Of a DNA stretch of 64,000 bases, positions 1 through 12,350 are shown one piece after another. The DNA is from Helopsaltes ochotensis. Its lineage: Eukaryota; Chordata; Aves; Passeriformes; Locustellidae. The notes below the pieces were generated by a model. The model searched no databases. It saw only the letters and a list, made by a program, of their open reading frames with translations, and was not told the DNA's origin. The first letter of the stretch is position 1. The number at the start of each line of letters is the position of its first letter. Location: positions 70,277 through 134,276 of the forward strand of contig VXBM01001006.1 in assembly GCA_013400155.1 (NCBI GenBank). Reading direction: 5' to 3'. The position numbers and the translations under genes are program-made.

Positions 1-1910
1 AAGGACAACATAATTTATGAGATTTTATTATGCAATACTGAGTTCAGAAGTAAGAGTGGGTTAGCTGTATCTGTAGTTAATCCTCCAGCAAGAGAACCAA
101 GACAGAAAAAGCACTCTCTCTGCATTTCATTTTTATTTCATGGGAATAATTTGGTTTCTAAGCTCTACATCCTTGTGTTTACAAAATGGTTAACGGTCTG
201 ATATTCTGTGATCATAAAAAAAAAAAAGGTAAGTACTTTGATTTTTACCTATCTTTAGTTTTGCAAGTATAGAAATGGCAATGTATGTTTCAATTGCAGT
301 AAAAGGAAAATATGACACAGCTCTTCTCAAAACAACTTGCTTTAAAATCAGTTCTAAAACATCTATTACCTCACCACATTCCACTTTAAAGAAAATTAAG
401 TTCTTGTCAGAAAAGCTAGAAATGGCATACAGTAAACACTGACCATTCAGTTTCAGTTTTCCACAAGACTTCTAATATCCTCAAAATTAAGAGATTGTGA
501 ATCAGGATGTATTAATTTTCCAAGCTAGGAATTAATTTACATCCAGCCTACCCCTGGATATTCCAGTGGGCATTCGCCCCTGCTTGCTGCTCTGCTCAAT
601 GCCTGAGTTTGTGCAAAGGAAAACAAGAACTCCCTTTTCTGGAAACATCCTGTAATGACTATCCTTATGAAAGCAAGGTGACTGTAGAAGGATCAAGCTT
701 TACGATACAATGACTCTTACTGCTCCAAGAATTGTAAAATGCTGACTAGCAGAACACCAATGGAAATAAATATCCTAGCATTTACCTGGACATATTACCA
801 GATGAGCTCCATATTGTGTCCCACAAAATGCACCCCTACTGAAAGGCATCATTTGCCTGCATCCAGCAGAGAACAACATGAGTGGGGAGGTGATCCAGAC
901 TAAGGTGTGTGTGCAGGAAGGACACAGGACTTGGGAGTGCATCCTTGATATATACCAGTTTTTAAATACCCATAAATGTAGCCATGTAATATAGAGGGAT
1001 ATCTTAGTGAGTCAACAATAATAAATATTTGAAAGTAAGTAAAATATGCTACTTATCAGATGTTAACAAGAGATTAATAAGAAAAAATTTATTTTGAATA
1101 TGTCTCTCTAGTGCAGGCTGAGCCGAAAGACCAGTTTTTTGCAACTGCTTGTTGGGGGAAAGATTGCTAGAACAGAAACGCCAGTATCTCAGAAATCACT
1201 GATGACGGTTGCTGTATATTTAATAAGCCCTCTCATGAAGTGAATATTGAATAACTGAAATATAAAGATGAAAAACGTAATGGCCAAATCTTCTACTCAC
1301 TTTTTATTTTTTTCCCAAACAATGTTCAACTGCATTTCTCTGACACTCATAATTTCAAACAGTTTGCACAATATTGCTTAAAAATGTTAATGTGTTCCTA
1401 AGTTTTATTCAAGCATGTATTTTTCCATGTTGTCCAATGTCTCTTTTATACATTAGTCACTGACTTGTTTATGCCTTTATATTTTAGTGCAACTAAGACT
1501 TCAGAGAAGACTTGATGCAAATCCAGGATCTCAGGAGTGCTTCACAATTAAGACGTCTTGTCCTTAAACACTTTGACAACAGGACTAAAAATAAGAACAT
1601 AAGTATATTTTAAGGCATAATAATTCTGCCCAAAAGGAGTAGTACTTTCTTTCTTAGTTTTTCTTTCTTTTCTCTCAGTTCTCTGTGAAGAAATAGGCAT
1701 GGGTCAGCTACTGTATCAAGGCATAGAAAGCTGAGTTTAGGTATAAAGAAGGGAACTACAGATGACAAACTTTTTCCTAAACTTGAATCAATCATGTCTT
1801 GAACGTAACTATCAAAAACTTGTCTATCACTAGGAAGTATATGTAACAGGCGAAGAACTAATAATTGGCCTTCATTTTATGAGAAACTGATGATGTGTTT
1901 AATCACTTAC
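1..1910 (-). other. DOCK4: DOCK4 intron downstream of exon R (partial)
   Basis: AT-rich intron at the window edge. I looked for the next DOCK4 exon and did not see it. Short open frames at 190-384 and 1610-1795 have no recognisable product. No mobile element is evident. Confidence 0.75.
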
Positions 1911-1969
1911 CTAAATTTTGCCACATACTGAAGATTTCACATCCCATTGTTACTCTCATGTCACCATAT
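1911..1969 (-). CDS. DOCK4: DOCK4 exon R: scaffold (last exon in the window)
   Basis: This 59-bp exon reads (K)YGDMRVTMGCEIFSMWQNL plus the first G of a glycine codon. KYGDMRV.M...FSMWQNLGEHK is a strongly conserved DOCK-A/B motif. Acceptor ctgcag, donor GTAAGTGATT. The following exon, expected to start with GEHKLHF, was not found between 1 and 1910, so it lies outside the window. Confidence 0.95.
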
Positions 1970-2595
1970 CTGCAGTGTATTAAAAGACAAAGCAAGAAAG
2001 TGAAAGATAATTTAAGAAAATCAAGTTCATATGCCATTCTGTGACATGATTAAATGAAATGTCTCATTTGTAGTTCACAAAAAACAACTTTGAAAGTGCT
2101 GGTTTCTCCCGTTTTTTTTCTCTTTTGATTATACCCGGCTAAAACTGGATTCCTAAACCCAGGTTTATTTGAACTATTGTCAAAATACCACACATCAGTA
2201 ACACAGCTGTGAAGCAAAACCTATTTTTTGCCATAATATGCTCCAGTTCTCTCTCTGAGGACAAATAGTTTTGCTCTAGCTTAAAGAAACACAATTAATT
2301 CATACATACAATAGTGCAGTGCCTGGCAGAAACATCTGAACAAGTGTGAGTTGACTTATGCATTCACTGGCAATGAATGGCTGTTTTGCTCCCAGTTTCT
2401 GAAGCAGTTTAGGCACTCATATGAAGGTTATTGGCCATGAAGACCTGTACCAAGGGCAGAACCAACTCTTGTTCTAGTCAATGGACATACTGTTATGTTT
2501 TTCTTTTGATGGGTCCTTCTGCAACCTCCAATATCTTGCATTTTGAGAAATTTTAAATCTGTTACAGTTTTCTACAAGCTGATAGCAATACTTAC
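1970..2595 (-). other. DOCK4: DOCK4 intron Q-R (626 bp)
   Basis: AT-rich intron splitting a lysine codon (AA then A). Nothing else is seen. Confidence 0.85.
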
Positions 2596-2696
2596 TTTTC
2601 TAAGACCTTTTTCTTCTTGGAAGGTGTGAACATCTCCAGTTGCAGACATAACTGGTTTATAAAAATGACAGCAAGAAAAAAGTAGGAATCCCATAT
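2596..2696 (-). CDS. DOCK4: DOCK4 exon Q: scaffold
   Basis: This 101-bp exon reads IWDSYFFLAVIFINQLCLQL, then EMFTPSKKKKVLE plus AA of lysine. The basic SKKKK stretch is part of the known DOCK4 sequence. Acceptor attgtag, donor GTAAGTATTGC. The frame runs without a gap into exon R. Confidence 0.96.
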
Positions 2697-4237
2697 CTAC
2701 AATAAGCATATGGCATGTGGTTATTTCATTTTCTCAGTACAATTTATGACCACTCAAGATGCAAAATTTCAAATCACAGCCCTTGTTTCAGTCTCAACTA
2801 ATAAATTACTCAAACTGCTTTTGACTAAATTTCTTTGACTCAAAATAAACTTTTCACCAACCCCATGATGTTCAGCAGTTACATATCCTACGTCTTGAAA
2901 TGTAAAAGTTTCAAAGTTACAGACTGCGGTTTTTCATCCCTCCAAATCATAAAGCATTACTTTTGGAAACTTTCATTTGGGTATATTTAAATAGAAAACT
3001 ACAAAAGTTATGCCTTTAAGTCCAAAACCCCAAAAATTCTGACACCTCAAAAGCTATCACACAACAGGACTGTCATTCTCTCTCCACCACACTTTGTAAT
3101 ACTATTTGCAAGTCTCACTTGCTGCAGTGAGTTTTCCTTCACTGGACAAAAGTAAAGCCAGGTTTTGTTAAGATATTGCAAATACACAGATGCTTTGTGC
3201 TCATGTTTTATGAATTACATGTTGAATATTCTACTTAGAAGACTTAGAGATACAATTAACGATAAAGTGAAATACTAAATACTATAACCCAATTATGGAT
3301 GCTCCATGACTGGAAGTTTAGAGGGAGCCCTATTCCATAACCCTGCAGTTCTGCAGGACAGCAATAACATTGCTAATCAAGTTTAAGGAACATAAAGGCC
3401 TCTTCTGCAGGAAATTCTTTTATCAGTTTTAGCCTCTGAACTTACATAAATTCATAAAGAATAGGCTTCCTTATGTTCAGTTAAGTAGATAAATCTGCAT
3501 TCCTGCCAATCTATCTAACAGGAGTCTGGATTTTCAGAGAAGCATCCACAACCCTGCTGGAATTCAACAGGAGCTCACTGTCTTCTCTAGGAACGAGATT
3601 CTGCACTTTTCATGATGCAGCAGTTGGACTAACATCTCTTGGTTGGGGCAGAATATTCCTTCAGGTTTGTTTCCATGGAAATGTGTCTTTTCAGACACAT
3701 TCCTAGATCTTCTCATCTGAATCCTAAAAGCATAATCTGTAATTCACAGTTTGTTATAAATGCAGTATCTCACTATATGAGGTATGCACTAACATCTTTA
3801 ACTACATTCACCATGAAGCGCCATAATTTTCTAATTATGCCACACGGTAATTGGTCTGAGAGAAAATACAAAAATATAAAACTGCGTTTTATATAAAATT
3901 GCATTGCTTAAAAATATGAAATACTTTTTCTTTCTGTAATAACTAAAAAACCCAGCTAAATAATTTCATTAGTTTTTATGATCCAAAAAATTGCTATGCA
4001 AAAGTCATAAGTAAGTAGTTTAACAAAGAGGCTCAAATAACAAAATGAAAAATAAGATGAAATTAAAAATACCTCACAGTACTAATTTTTAAGATAGTCA
4101 TGTATTCAAGAAAAAAAAGCCTCTGAGCACTTGAAATTGCTGATTTAGTACATATTCTAGCTACTTAGATACTAGAGCTAATTTTAATAACCACCAAGCC
4201 ACAGGATGATGTAGCAGCTATTGCATTTATCATTTAC
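2697..4237 (-). other. DOCK4: DOCK4 intron P-Q (1.5 kb)
   Basis: AT-rich intron. An open frame at 3639-3896 on the plus strand has no recognisable product and is judged a chance frame. Nothing else is seen. Confidence 0.8.
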
Positions 4238-4313
4238 CTTGTAATCAAAGTTTTCATTTAAGAAGTTTTTACGAAGGGCATCCGAAAGGTACAAGACTGT
4301 AGTAATGATCACA
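4238..4313 (-). CDS. DOCK4: DOCK4 exon P: scaffold
   Basis: This 76-bp exon reads (N)VIITTVLYLSDALRKNF, LNENFDYK. This string is diagnostic for DOCK4; DOCK3 has a clearly different sequence here. Acceptor cttcacag, donor GTAAATGATA. The first base completes the asparagine codon from exon O and it ends on a codon boundary. Confidence 0.97.
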
Positions 4314-4623
4314 CTGTGAAGAAAAGAATGAAAAAGACAGGAGTTTTCATTAAGTGAAAATTTATATTTAATGCTCAAAGCAGGACAATTTTCCAGTGAA
4401 GAAACAGATGCAGCACGTTAGGTGGCATTAAATACTACATTTTCAACACATCATATAAATACCTAACATCTCCTATTGACAGAAAACATGCCCATTGAGA
4501 CAATAAGGTGTGCTGTAAGAATGTGCACTGAAAACAGACATTCTCTACAGAAGAATATTACTGATCAAGACTAATCATAAACTTTGTTCTGAAAATAATT
4601 ATAATTTATTACATACCATGTCT

Positions 4624-4690
4624 TAATAGTATTAATACACTATTATTAGTATTAATAGTATTAACACTATATATTGATAGTATTAATACA
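4624..4690. repeat. ATTAATAGT-type simple repeat
   Basis: About six degenerate units of tagtattaata(ca) within 67 bp, partly arranged so that neighbouring units can pair with each other. Confidence 0.8.
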
Positions 4691-7404
4691 TTGTACAATT
4701 TGTTTTCAGCTTTCTTGGTATTGAAAATGTGTGCATACAGATTATAAATACAAAATATCTAGTAAATGTCAGTATTGAACATTGATACCCCTATGGACAA
4801 AAAGTCTGTTTAATGACAACAGATAAATGCAAAACTGCGTGTGCGCTGTGAGAAGGATCTGCTTCTAAAGATCTCTATGCTGTATGTCGTATAAAGTCAC
4901 ATTACCCTACATTTACATCCACCTGAATTACAATCATCTATCTTAAATAAATATATATGGCCAAGATCCTTTCACAGTTGTTGTCACCAAAGCTCAATGA
5001 TGACTTTGATCATTGTAGCAACCAACTTTGTTAATCTACAAAAACAGAACATTCTTTGAGACTATTTAAATACACCTAATTTCAGTGGTTCAAATCTTAA
5101 ACTATCCTCTGCAGCACTGCTGTCCGCCAACATCTTTAGTCAAACTAAAAATCCATATAAAGCATTAAATTCTTTTTGAAAATCATCAGAAGTGAATACT
5201 TACAGAGAGAAAAAAAGATAAACACAGAATGATCTTTTTGCTGTTATGTATTTTACAACCATCAACTCTTTAAAGATCTTCTGAGAAAAAAGTTATATCT
5301 ACACATTTAATTTAATTACCATCTGTCTATTACTAATACATTTAGTTCTTCTTTTAACAGAGTTTTTGACCTGCATGCTGTTACAATGATAAAATGTTTC
5401 CCTTTCTATATTTTGGACTTAATTTTTTTACTATTTTTTGTAATGTATTCAAGGGAAAAAAAAGTTAAATATAATAACAGCAATATATATATTTCAAGGT
5501 TACAGTATTTTTCAATTTTACAACACCAGAGAATTAAATGTTAGCCAACCCACCTAGGAGATAAACTATGTTTTTCTTCTAGCACATTTGACAGTTTTCA
5601 TGTTTATAAATACAAAATGGCTACATATAAGTTAATATATTAATAGTTCAAATGGTTGCTTCTATCCTTCTATTTTTAAAATTACAGTCCCTGCCAAACT
5701 TTACCTTCTTGTTTGATGTGCCTGAACACCCATAACAGCCAATTCTGAGACTGTTTTTAAACAGTACTGGAGTCTCAAGTTTCATTTATTCCTATTCCAT
5801 TGCTCAAGTGTATTTTCATACATATTATTTTCTCAAGGATTACACTATAACTTTTCTATCCAAGTAGTGTTCCATGCTTAGCACTCATTGGTAAATTAAC
5901 CCCACTTTTTCACCAATGGAGAGTTACAGCCTGTGTACAGTACTCGCTGTTGCAGCATGGAACACAAATTGAAATGTTAGTAAAATGCAGTATAAGCAAA
6001 GTTAGTAACTGAAGTATGGATAAGAAGAGAGCCCTGTCATTCTTGTTGTTGTGCATGATTTAATTTAAGGTCCATATGCTTCACAAAATGGAAATATTTT
6101 GTATATTTCAGGAAGGCATTCTGGTAGAAAAAGTCAGTTTATCAGAAGAATTATTGCTATATGAAATTTCCACCCAAGTCCAAAGTAATAAATTCCTGAA
6201 AAACTGTACTCAAGAGAAAATTCCACAAGGCCCGTAACCATATTGCCAAGTTTACGTTACACAGTTCTATTTATGTCTGAGACAATTCCTTTCTTGTTAC
6301 ATTCTTCCATGGCAGGTGAAACTGAAGAGAAAGATCTGCTTCAATTCTTACGAGCTGAATAAAATAGACATTTTAAATGCAACTTTTAGAATATTTTTTG
6401 AAGAATTTACCTGAGATAACAGAATAATTTTAATGCAATTATTTCTTCCTATAGGGAACTTAGCTCAGGTTTCATTTATTTAGTAAGCCAAAGATATGAT
6501 ATGGAATAGTTGATAATATGTGGGTCTCTAACATGAGAGGGTAGGCTGCGGATAAAAAACCCTCAAAACAGCAGATGCAACACATAAGGTTGAAGATATT
6601 GGTTTTGACCCACTATATGTTATTCTGAATCGAACACAATCCAAAATCAGGTAGAACAGAAAACAAGCTAAGGTTGGGGATGCTCATATACAAAAAAAGC
6701 AAAAATGCACAAAGCAGAGGCAGCAGACAGGACAGCTGCCTGGTTCGGTACAGTATTCAGATTCCAAGTTGACTCCCAGCCAATGATTTCCAAACAACAA
6801 CAACATTCATTTGAAATCCGAGTATCAAACTCTCAACTACTGAGTTTGTGACAAAATTTGCTTTTCTTCCTCTTACCACCTGCCACATATTTGTTCAGAA
6901 CGCCTGTTTTACAGGAGAAAACCCTCTGCTTTTAGCTACTAAGTTATTCTGGACTCACACACAGGATGCTAACCCAATGTCTGGTAAGGCCATTGTTGAT
7001 GGAATGTCTTTTCCATCAAATTTTCAGAGCAAATCTTTCTGTAATAAGCTGTTTGAAAAATCCAGAAGTACAACAACTGTTTACTGACTGGGCTATGCTC
7101 TGGCAACTTGGCTTTTGCCTGGGCAGCCAGTGGCACAAAAATGAAAGCTTTCCTTTTCCATCCTGATTTAGGACAAATGTATAACATTAGCTTTTCATTT
7201 CATTCTCTGCTATTTCAGAGTGAAATAATCCCAAACACAGAGGTATTCAAACAGAAAAAAATTTCTTTCGTATTTCATAAGGAAATGAAATAAACCTTGA
7301 GTCACGTCTGTGTATGTCTGTATTGTTATACATTTATGACCTTATTTATACATTCATGCCCAAATATATATGTTTTTCTGCGAAGGACTGAATGGCAGGT
7401 TCAG

Positions 7405-7472
7405 TTGCTAGCAACATTTTGTATTACATAAAAGCAAAAATGTTGTTAGCAACACTATGTATTACATAAAAG
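7405..7472. repeat. Tandem duplication, 38-bp unit
   Basis: ttgctagcaacattttgta... (7405-7442) is followed at once by ttgttagcaacactatgta... (7443-7472). Both copies share gtattacataaaag. The two differ at a few positions, so the duplication is not very recent. Confidence 0.8.
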
Positions 7473-7612
7473 TGGGAATTTTTGTTCATTGTAGGAGTCT
7501 TGGACTCCCACACCATGGGAGCTAACACGATTCTTCAGAGCAGCCATAATGATGACATTAATGCTGATTTGATGTCTTCTCTTACAGTGTATTACATTTG
7601 AGTTACTTTTAG

Positions 7613-7636
7613 AATAATAATAGTAATAATAATAAT
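7613..7636. repeat. (AAT)n microsatellite
   Basis: A run of aataataatagtaataata type, about eight AAT units with one interruption. Confidence 0.85.
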
Positions 7637-8323
7637 GTATTTCAACCATTGCTGAATTTGATAACCAAAAGGATTCTCTCCTTAAAGTCCTTATGCCCAA
7701 CTGTCATTAGATACATTTGAAATTTCAGTTTAAGCAACATATTATGTAAACCTTACTTTACAGATCAATTATTTTACCATAAATAATACTTTGTACATGT
7801 ATTTTGTATGCTTATAGTATTCAAATCGAGGATTGGATGACCTAGCTATCTCTACCATTAAGCAGAATTTTGAAAGGCTACACATAGTTAATTACACAGA
7901 GATCTTGAAAATTAAAGTTTCTTGTATACCAAGAGCAGCAGAAAATTAGTTCTTTGTTCAATAATACATAGGCGTAGTATGTTATGAATATCAAAGATTT
8001 GCTCAGCAAGTAATTTAAACTCCTTTGCTCTCCAAGTCCCTCCTCAGCTGTTAATAATATGACATACTTGAAGTTCAGCTGAGTCTGTTAACTGCTCTCA
8101 AAAGATGCCAGGCAATTAAAATATTAGACAAGTCATTCTTTTCCTAACCTTAAGGTAACTGAAGCCAGTGACCATTACACAGTGATTTCCAGTTGAAACT
8201 GTGAAGGTCTTCTCCAGAAGCTTCAATTTTAGTCAGGCATCCTTTGCTATAAAATTTGCTAGGCAACTGATTCAAATATCTACCTCTATTATGGGGTGCT
8301 CCTCTGCAGTTACAAATAGAAGC

Positions 8324-8366
8324 TAGATACTACCTAGTTTTAGTAGATGTAGTAGATACTACCTAG
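8324..8366. repeat. Small direct repeat (14 bp, period 29)
   Basis: tagatactacctag occurs at 8324-8337 and 8353-8366, with tagtagatgtagtaga between the copies. A minor local duplication. Confidence 0.8.
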
Positions 8367-9189
8367 ATGTAGAAAGAAAGTCTACTCCAAGAATGAAAGA
8401 AATCAAAACTGTATTTTCCATAGTAAACATAAAGTCATATTTGTCACTCAGTAGTAACATCCATTTAGAAATATTAAATGACCATAAGTAATTATTTTGC
8501 TTTCCTGCATGCATGCTGATTAGCTCAGATATTACACAATTATGAAGCTTCAAACAGAGTTATTTCTGTCTCTGCTCAACTGTTAAAAGCTAAGGATGTT
8601 TTTGCATATTCTCTTTCCATTACAGAATACAACTCAAAAAATCTATTTCTCTGCTTTAGTGCTAAGTTTGCCTTTTCAAATGTTATTTTATTTCTCAAAT
8701 TTTAGAAGTCAATTGGGAGTTTATGATGCTAGCCATTAGCACTTTCACACAGTGGGCATCAGAATATTCAGAACTATGAATCATACATGTGTAATCACAA
8801 AACATCTTAGTTTCTGGACAGTTACAGATTTGACTTCTTGAGCTCCTAGTATCTTCTGGTTTTGGTGCGGTTTTTTTTAATTTTCCAGACAGCATCCAAG
8901 ATCAGATGCTACATAATTACTGAAAACATTGCAACTAGAAAGGAAAAAAACAACCTAGGAGCCAGGGGCAGTGATATTTTTATATGTAAATATTGCATAC
9001 TGTAAGAATTATGGCATTTTAAGACTTAGAAATATTTCAGGTAATTCTAGTTCTGCATACATAAATAAGAGGGAAAAAAAAGAAATTTCTTCCACAGGAA
9101 AAGCTTATTCCCTGGTTATATCGTTGCTAAGACTTATTTCTTCCCTAGGCTCAGACAGGCCAAATCTCTCTTCCTGTAAAGATCAGACA

Positions 9190-9957
9190 GTTTGAACTCT
9201 TGTATCACTCCAGGGACAGGGAGAGAAAGCCAGTGCTGCTGTTGATGTGACTGCAGCGATGGGTGAAGCTCCCATGACACACACACGGCCTTCAGGTGAG
9301 CTGCTCTCCAGAGGGGAAGGCCAGTCGGATCAGAGCGTGGCCACGGGACACAGGAAATATAGCACTCCGTTTATTCCTGGGAAACAGAAGTTTGAAAAGA
9401 CCCAGGCTATTATTGGATCACTTAATTCTGCTCTTAAATAGAAGGGCTAGACCTTCTAGCTTTTTCTTTTAGACATGAGTGGAGCAGAGAGTTCAAGAAG
9501 TTTTGCCTTTAGCTCTGAGGAGTCTCAGATCCCTGGAAGTGCTCTGGCTGATGAAGTGAAGCTCAGGAAGAACAGCTCACTTTATGGGGCAGGCACTGCC
9601 CTAGTTTTGCATCCCGCCTCTAGGCTCTTTCCTTTGCACTTAACCATTTTGGGCTGGAACAATTCTAGCAAAGGTACTACTCTGTGCTTTTGAACACCTT
9701 GAGGAAGCTGAAGGAAGGCAGTCACTGCCATTGCAGTGAGGGACACGAGGTAAAGGAAGAAGCTGCCATTCAGAAAGCTCTGGAAAAAACTAGTTCTCTG
9801 CAGCTGACAAGAGAACAGAAGCAGATTTTCCTTTCTGCTGCCTCAAAAAGGAACAGAACAGGAACACAGGAATAATGAGGCTACAGCTTTCACCACACAT
9901 TTAAGTACACCTGGTCAACCCCCTGTTTCACAGCAAACTAGCACTTCCTCCACCTAG
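9190..9957 (+). pseudogene. Decayed coding-like tract of unknown origin
   Basis: This tract is richer in G and C than its surroundings, and its plus-strand translation looks protein-like across several frames. Frame 1 upstream of 9441 has SVATGHRKYSTPFIPGKQKF; frame 1 from 9475 has SSRSFAFSSEESQIPGSALA; frame 3 from 9684 has KALEKTSSLQLTREQKQIFL; frame 1 from 9874 has a Ser/Thr/Pro-rich end (STPGQPPVSQQTSTSST). Stops and at least two frame changes separate them, which is the pattern of a dead retrocopy or transposon gene. I do not recognise the parent. No poly-A tail or target duplication was found, and borders are approximate. It is antisense to DOCK4. Confidence 0.3.
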
Positions 9958-11643
9958 GAAAAAAATCCTAGCCAAGCAATTATTGAAAGCTGAATTGGTA
10001 AAGCTGTGCTTATAGCCCACTTGCTGGCAGAAGTGCTTATGCAATTGTGTGTTATTTGGATCAGTAAGGTGGTCTGATGAGCTCCTCATGGCCAATTCTC
10101 ACCAGCAGTTATTGTCAGCCTTTGTCTATCTTCTTTGCCTGACAGAACTGGGCATAGACTCACCTTCTAGATGGTTGGAAACATGACATGGATTAATAAA
10201 GGGAGATGTGTGATGGTTACTAAAATACTGAAGAAGAAAAGTGCTCCTTTTGCAGAACTTGATATCATCTGAATATCACCAGCCATGTGACACGTGCCAA
10301 GGTCGTTCCTAAATCTTACTTCTCTATATGTCAGCTGTTGCAAAGCCACCTGCCAAGCCAGCTGTTACTGGAATATATAAAAATTTCTTAAGGTTTTTTT
10401 TTTTTTCTCTAAAAGTTCCTATTTTTTTCCTTTTTTTTTTGTGTTTCACTGCTTATTTCTTAAGCATGATTCCCAGATGCAGGCTGGTATCAGTCATACC
10501 TTATTTAATATCATACACGGAAACAAAGCATCATATCCATTCTTTAATTAGTAACTCTTTTTCTGGAATTCAAACTTGAAAAGATTAGAAGCACGGAGGT
10601 AATAAAAATTTTAAAAAAATTTTTTCAAGTCATGACAAAGTTTGAATACTATTATGCCTGCATATCCACACAGACACATAACAAATACAGATTATGAACA
10701 CGAGTGTTGTTAAATTTAATTGTACCAATAATATTGCTACTAGTAGTATGTACAGCACCACAAATTTAAATTCCCCTTGAAGTCAGCAGGCACAATGCAG
10801 ACTAAAACTGAATTTTAATCAGGCATTGCAATGCGTATCATGAAAGTTTAAGTCAATCCCTCATTCTGGATTCCTAGGTCTGCCCAACACAACGCTCCTC
10901 CTCTGCTGGCACTGATGTTTGTATAACTGTGCTGACTGTTCAGCTGGTTTATCTGATCTAAAGCTAAGACTGCAAAAAGGATAGGTGGTAATAGAGGTGA
11001 AATAAAACTTAATTTATTGTTGCAGACCTGTTGTAATTACTTCTTAGAAATGCTGGGAATTTGTTTCTTCAAAAATAAGGCCTTAACAGAGAAAGAATGG
11101 CTGGTGGGCGCAGGTTTCATCCGAAAATCTCAGTGCTTAGAGCCTTACGTGACTGTTGCCTTGTGCTGTACCTCATTTCCTGATTTGTGATCGTTGTGAT
11201 TTTTCTGACAAACACTAAATGAACTAACATGCAAAAGCATCATTAACAGTACTACAGTTGAAAATTTCTTCTTGAGAGCAAACAGATCTTTACCAACTCA
11301 AAATTTCAAGAAAAAGATTTGAAAATTAGTTCCTTAGAGACTTGTCATTTGTTACTTGGACAACAAAGCTGTTGATGCTTTACAGCTTTATTCTGTAAAT
11401 GTGTTTCTGAGTTTCCAGTTATACATCTTTACTAAAATTCAGAACAGAAGGAGGTACAGATTATTATAAATTTGTGGTATAAAAGAAGTCCAGAGATTTG
11501 AAATCTTAAATTAAAAGAAGAAAAACTGTAGTCAGCATTATAAAACATACATTGAATTTTTATTACATACATCATATAACTTCATTTTTATCATGATCTG
11601 TGCATACTACCCATACTTTTTAGTAACATGAAAAATGCCTTAC

Positions 11644-11738
11644 TTGTTTGCAACCAAACGCATCACTGTCCAGTCTTTTGGAAACATCTCTGGTCGTATT
11701 AGTATCCGAAATACTGTGAAAATCTGCAGCAGGAAATC
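11644..11738 (-). CDS. DOCK4: DOCK4 exon O: scaffold
   Basis: This 95-bp exon reads DFLLQIFTVFRILIRPEMFP, KDWTVMRLVAN plus AA of an asparagine codon. The segment appears invariant against the mammalian protein as I recall it. Acceptor ttccaaag, donor GTAAGGCATT. FPKDW.VMRL is a signature of DOCK-A/B scaffolds. Confidence 0.96.
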
Positions 11739-12235
11739 CTTTGGAAGGAAAAGAAGTAGTCATATGTCTTTGATGCTTTAAAAAGAGCAGTGAGCTTCAA
11801 AAATATTTTAACCAGAGAGAAAAAAAGCATTAGAGAAATAGCAGAATTGCACTTATTTTCACCATAGATAAACCTCTGAATGCTTTCTTTTATTACTTCC
11901 CAAGAATTTTCAAATAGTGATTTAATCCTTTCTTCTTAAAATGACGAAAATAATATAAAGTGCTATTTGATTGACAGCAATGCATAAAAGAAATGTCAAA
12001 GATGCATTTGGTTTCCACCCATACACTTCCACAAATGTGATGTTGAGAACAATTTGCAAATCAAAAAAGCACTTTACAAACACCAGAGAGTTCATAATAT
12101 CTCCTTAATCATGACACGTTTTCATCACTTTCAAGATTCATTCTAAGAGCAGCAGAGAGAGTGTAAGGACAATTTCGTCACTGACTTGACAAAGACCAGT
12201 GACTCCAATAGAGATGCCCAGGCCCTATAACTGGC

Positions 12236-12350
12236 AGCGCAGCTGGCTGGCTGTGTGCAGGTCACTTAACCTTTCTGCCTCATTTGCTGGATCTAAGAAA
12301 ACAGTCAACACCTGTGAGCTACTCTGAATGGAGAAAGCACTGCCTGAAAG
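12236..12350 (+). mobile_element. MIR/CORE-SINE-like remnant
   Basis: The string ggctgtgtgcaggtcactta, followed by acctttctgcctcatttgct, closely follows the MIR consensus order (tgtgtgac..., caagtcacttaacctctctg, cctcagtttcctcatctg). Further on, cctgtgagct and 'agaaagcactgcctg' resemble the MIR 3' part. The match is judged from memory of the consensus. MIR/CORE-SINEs are ancient in amniotes, so this would be a very old insertion. Confidence 0.5.

Larger units (their letters stand above)
4314..11643 (-). other. DOCK4: DOCK4 intron O-P (7.3 kb)
   Basis: It contains a decayed coding-like tract (9190-9957), several small tandem repeats (4624-4690, 7405-7472, 7613-7636, 8324-8366), and T-runs near 10390-10440. 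The remainder is AT-rich with nothing recognisable. Confidence 0.8.

Noticed and set aside
1..1910. Search for the next DOCK4 exon (expected to start GEHKLHF)
   Set aside because: No reverse-strand match to this conserved peptide; the exon must lie outside the window.
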